DNA of 64,000 nucleotides. It comes from Zobellella iuensis (GTDB taxonomy: Bacteria; Pseudomonadota; Gammaproteobacteria; Enterobacterales; Aeromonadaceae). The DNA is taken from positions 1-64,000 of the forward strand of contig NZ_JAERTZ010000021.1 in the NCBI RefSeq assembly GCF_016746085.1, written 5' to 3'. A program made the translations under genes and the position numbers. The notes below the pieces were generated by a model that searched no databases, was not told the DNA's origin, and saw nothing but the letters and a program-made list of their open reading frames with translations. Positions 61,779 to 64,000 of the stretch are shown piece after piece. Position 1 is the first letter of the stretch, and every line of letters begins with the position of its first letter.

Positions 61779-63467
61779 ATGCGTGCGACATCCGGGATCC
61801 TGAAGGGACTGAACCCGACCGTGACCATTGCATCCAAGGTGCTGGTGATCGGTTTCGTGTTGTTCTGTGCCATTCTGGCCAACCAGGCCGGGCAATATTT
61901 CGAAACCGTTTCCGGCGTTCTGCTGCAGAACATGAAGTGGTTTTATCTGGGGCTGGTCACCCTGGTGGTCGGCTTTTTGCTGTATCTGATGATCAGCCGT
62001 TACGGCCATATCCGCCTGGGCAAGGACGATGAAAAGCCCGAGTTCAGCTACCTGTCGTGGGTGGCCATGCTGTTTTCGGGCGGCATGGGCATCGGCCTTA
62101 TCTTCTGGTCGGTGGCCGAGCCCATGTGGCATTACGCCGACAATCCCTTTACCGCGGGCTTAAGCAATGAGTCCGCCAGCACCGCCATGCAACTGGCCTT
62201 CTTCCACTGGGGTCTGCATCCCTGGTCGGTGTTTATCATCGTCGCCCTGGCGCTGGCCTATTTTTCCTACCGCAAGAACCTGCCCTTTACCCTGAGATCC
62301 ATCCTCTATCCGCTGATCGGCAACCGCATCTACGGACCCATCGGCCACGCGGTGGACATCCTCACCGTGGCCATCACCGCCTTCGGCATTTCCCAGACGC
62401 TGGGGATGGGCGTCATCCAGATCAACTCCGGCCTGAACCAGGTGTTCGGAGTGGGCATCGGCCTCGGGGTGCAACTGTTGATCATAGTAGTGCTGTGCAC
62501 CTGCGCCGTGGCCTCGGTGCTGTCGGGCGTGGGCCGGGGTATCCGCCGGCTGTCCGAGTGGAACATGCTGCTGTCGCTGCTGCTGGTAATGATAGTGCTC
62601 TACGTCGGCCCCACCCGCTACATGCTCAACACCCTGCTGGAAAGCACCGGCAGCTATGCCCAGAACATCGTCGGCATGAGCCTGTGGAGCGATGCCCAGC
62701 ATGATTCCGGCTGGCAGAACTGGTGGACCGCCTACTACTGGCCCTGGTGGATGACCTGGGCGCCCTTCGTCGGCATGTTCGTGGCCCGCATCTCCAAGGG
62801 GCGCACCATCCGCGAGCTGATCGGCGGCGCCCTGATCGTGCCCACCCTGATCACCTTCCTGTGGATGTCGGTGTTCGGCGGTGCCGCGCTCAAGGTGGAG
62901 CAGGATGCGCGCACCGCCTACGAGCAACAGGCGGTGGTGCTGGCCGAGGCCGGCGAGCCGGCCCAGGAGCCCTTCGCCGGCGGCCCCATACTGGCGGCCA
63001 CCAAGGCCGATACCACCCGGGCGCTGTTCACCCTGTTCGACAACCTGGACGCCGGCGCCCTGGGCAAGCTGTTGAGCGTGCTGGCCTGCGTGCTGCTCGG
63101 TACCTATTTCATCACCTCGGCCGACTCCGGCACCCTGGTGCTCTGCACCCTGGACGCCGCCGGTGCCAGCGAGCCGCCGACCATGATAAGGGTGCTGTGG
63201 GGGGTGATCATCGCCGCCATTGCCGCCGTGCTGCTGTACGCCGGCGGGCTCAAGGCGATGCAGACCGCCTCCATCATCGCCGGCTTTCCCATTGCCATCT
63301 TTATCGCGGTGATGAGCCTGACCCTGTTCCACAGCATCCGCCGCGAGCCCAAGCCCTGGGCCATGCTGCCGGATCATGTGCGCCCCGAGCCCGCCCGGCT
63401 GGACGGCCCGGTGCCGGAGCAGGCGCCGGAAGAACCATGGCAGGCCGAGCCCCAGTTCGGCAAGTGA
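61779..63467 (+). CDS. BCCT family betaine/choline/carnitine transporter
   Basis: A 562-residue transporter with twelve predicted spans. The cation/substrate motif is GGMGIGLIFWSVAEPMWHY in span 3, and the BCCT signature YYWPWWMTWAPFVGMFVARISKGRTIRE carries the tryptophan box for trimethylammonium groups. The glycine-rich GMGIG pattern (rather than GMGMG) is often seen in proton- or sodium-coupled carriers. The C-terminal tail is short and acidic/Pro-rich, so osmosensing is uncertain. GGAGG ribosome site. Divergent from the Rieske operon, whose substrate it probably imports. Confidence 0.93.
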   Translation: MRATSGILKGLNPTVTIASKVLVIGFVLFCAILANQAGQYFETVSGVLLQNMKWFYLGLVTLVVGFLLYLMISRYGHIRLGKDDEKPEFSYLSWVAMLFSGGMGIGLIFWSVAEPMWHYADNPFTAGLSNESASTAMQLAFFHWGLHPWSVFIIVALALAYFSYRKNLPFTLRSILYPLIGNRIYGPIGHAVDILTVAITAFGISQTLGMGVIQINSGLNQVFGVGIGLGVQLLIIVVLCTCAVASVLSGVGRGIRRLSEWNMLLSLLLVMIVLYVGPTRYMLNTLLESTGSYAQNIVGMSLWSDAQHDSGWQNWWTAYYWPWWMTWAPFVGMFVARISKGRTIRELIGGALIVPTLITFLWMSVFGGAALKVEQDARTAYEQQAVVLAEAGEPAQEPFAGGPILAATKADTTRALFTLFDNLDAGALGKLLSVLACVLLGTYFITSADSGTLVLCTLDAAGASEPPTMIRVLWGVIIAAIAAVLLYAGGLKAMQTASIIAGFPIAIFIAVMSLTLFHSIRREPKPWAMLPDHVRPEPARLDGPVPEQAPEEPWQAEPQFGK

Positions 63468-63476
63468 GCAAAAAAA

Positions 63477-63498
63477 CGCCGGGAAGTTTCCCGGCGTC
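63477..63498 (+). terminator. Rho-independent terminator of the BCCT gene
   Basis: Ten-pair stem ACGCCGGGAA / TTCCCGGCGT with a two-base loop, followed by CTTTC, 9 bases past the stop codon. Confidence 0.85.
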
Positions 63499-63529
63499 TT
63501 TCACTGTCGGCAAACCTTCAGATTACGCT

Positions 63530-63783
63530 TTGGTCACTCCCGCATTATCCCGTCACTCCCGAAGGCGGGAGTCCATGCATATCGGCAAGTCAGGCGCCGT
63601 TGTCTGGGCAGGTGCTCCTGGTCCTGGCTTTCCGCCTTCGCGGAAATGACGACGTTGGGGTTACTCCCGCGTCCTATCCCGTCACTCCCGCGAAGGCGGG
63701 AGTCCATGCATGTCGGCAAGTCAGGCGCCGTTGTCTGGGTAGGTGCTCCTGGCCCTGGCTTTCCGCCTTCGCGGAAATGACGG
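63530..63783. repeat. Tandem duplication of a ~128-bp unit with hairpins
   Basis: Two nearly identical units, beginning near 63533 and 63659. Each contains an ACTCCCG...CGGGAGT hairpin, a shared 45-base middle (GTCAGGCGCCGTTGTCTGGG is common to both) and a TTTCCGCCTTCGCGGAAA hairpin followed by TGACG. Small indels make the period 126-130. No open frame here is credible as a gene. Confidence 0.85.
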
Positions 63784-63852
63784 CTGTTCAACAACGGTGG
63801 TGAAGGAGTACCTCTGTCGAAAAATAGATGATGGACGTTGTTATCAACACGA

Positions 63853-63876
63853 AACGCCGGGCACTGTCCCGGCGTT
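63853..63876. terminator. Hairpin between BCCT repeats and LysR end
   Basis: Stem AACGCCGGG / CCCGGCGTT with a six-base loop and TTGC after it on the plus strand. It is similar to the BCCT terminator. It is 21 bases past the stop of the convergent partial gene and may end either transcript. Confidence 0.55.
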
Positions 63877-63896
63877 TTGCTGTATTCACCTTGCCC

Positions 63897-64000
63897 TCAG
63901 GCCAGGCCCTTTTCCCCCACCTGCCCCGGCAACTGCTCCAGCAGCCAGCTGCGGAACAGCTTGACGCTGGCCGGCACCAGGCCCCGCCCCTGCGGCTCCA
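63897..64000 (-). CDS. C-terminal fragment of a probable LysR-type regulator
   Basis: The window edge cuts this gene; 34 codons to the stop are visible, reading EPQGRGLVPASVKLFRSWLL and EQLPG to the end. The pattern of an aromatic/arginine FRSWLL helix after a basic loop is typical for the last helix of GcvA-like LysR regulators. Too little is present for a firm family call. Confidence 0.45.
   Translation of the reverse strand, partial: EPQGRGLVPASVKLFRSWLLEQLPGQVGEKGLA

Overview
The window reads as chromosomal DNA of a GC-rich marine or brackish gammaproteobacterium. The gene set fits the Aeromonadales, probably close to Oceanimonas or Zobellella. Support comes from the yfcL / ATP-NAD kinase-like / epmC / aroC / prmB / smrB / ytfK / sixA neighbourhood (an Enterobacteria-Vibrio-Aeromonas arrangement), DUF2982, DUF5610, TIGR02647 and TIGR02808 type small genes, and PrmB and RNase T of gammaproteobacterial type. 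The species call is inference. I see no prophage, integrase, transposase, plasmid gene or CRISPR array. About 60 protein genes, one intact tRNA-Ser and one strong small-RNA candidate are supported.

Layout. 0.2-7.8 kb: a TSUP permease, an msrA-msrB-GGDEF/EAL operon, a divergent RimK-like ATP-grasp and GNAT/C39-peptidase pair, and a glycine-zipper protein. 8-14.4 kb: the conserved housekeeping block ending at sixA, then an intergenic region with a perfect FNR box 41.5 nt upstream of a predicted start of a ~110-nt RNA with its own terminator, and two small membrane-protein genes. 14.5-29.4 kb: YeiH-type exporter, universal stress protein, nitroreductase, LysR regulator, acyl-CoA synthetase, two chemoreceptors (one with a NIT nitrate-sensing domain behind an FNR-like box), tRNA-Ser with a broken upstream copy, RNase T, ModF, peroxiredoxin. 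29.6-41.4 kb: Na+/H+ antiporter, formate/nitrite channel, agmatine-to-putrescine enzymes aguB-aguA, a nonsense-broken small membrane gene, a PhoB-box-driven PhoX phosphatase, an RsbQ-like hydrolase coupled to a PAS-GGDEF protein, and an aldo-keto reductase. 41.7-45.5 kb: cytosine deaminase-like enzyme, a cupredoxin / LolA-like / SRPBCC operon, and a DUF368 polyprenyl-phosphate translocase.

45.8-63.5 kb is the metabolic centre. glyA-soxB-soxD-soxA-soxG-purU-cupin oxidises sarcosine to glycine and serine and disposes of the C1 unit as formate. A GbdR-type regulator separates it from a second operon: a Rieske oxygenase, an aldehyde dehydrogenase, a fused rubredoxin-NADH reductase, an FAD amine oxidase and a cupin. 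A BCCT transporter is divergent from the Rieske gene. Together these look like uptake and stepwise oxidation of a quaternary or N-methylated amine (choline/betaine type), with sarcosine as the shared lower intermediate. The exact substrate of the Rieske operon is not decided by the sequence.

Repeats are a feature of the window. There are 16-18-bp hairpins of the form GGTC...GACC whose inner bases covary. There are hairpins with CTTCGCGGG cores, in two places abutting short tandem arrays. There are three larger nested-hairpin elements (about 95-190 bp) at 33.0, 52.6 and 54.4 kb. None encodes protein.
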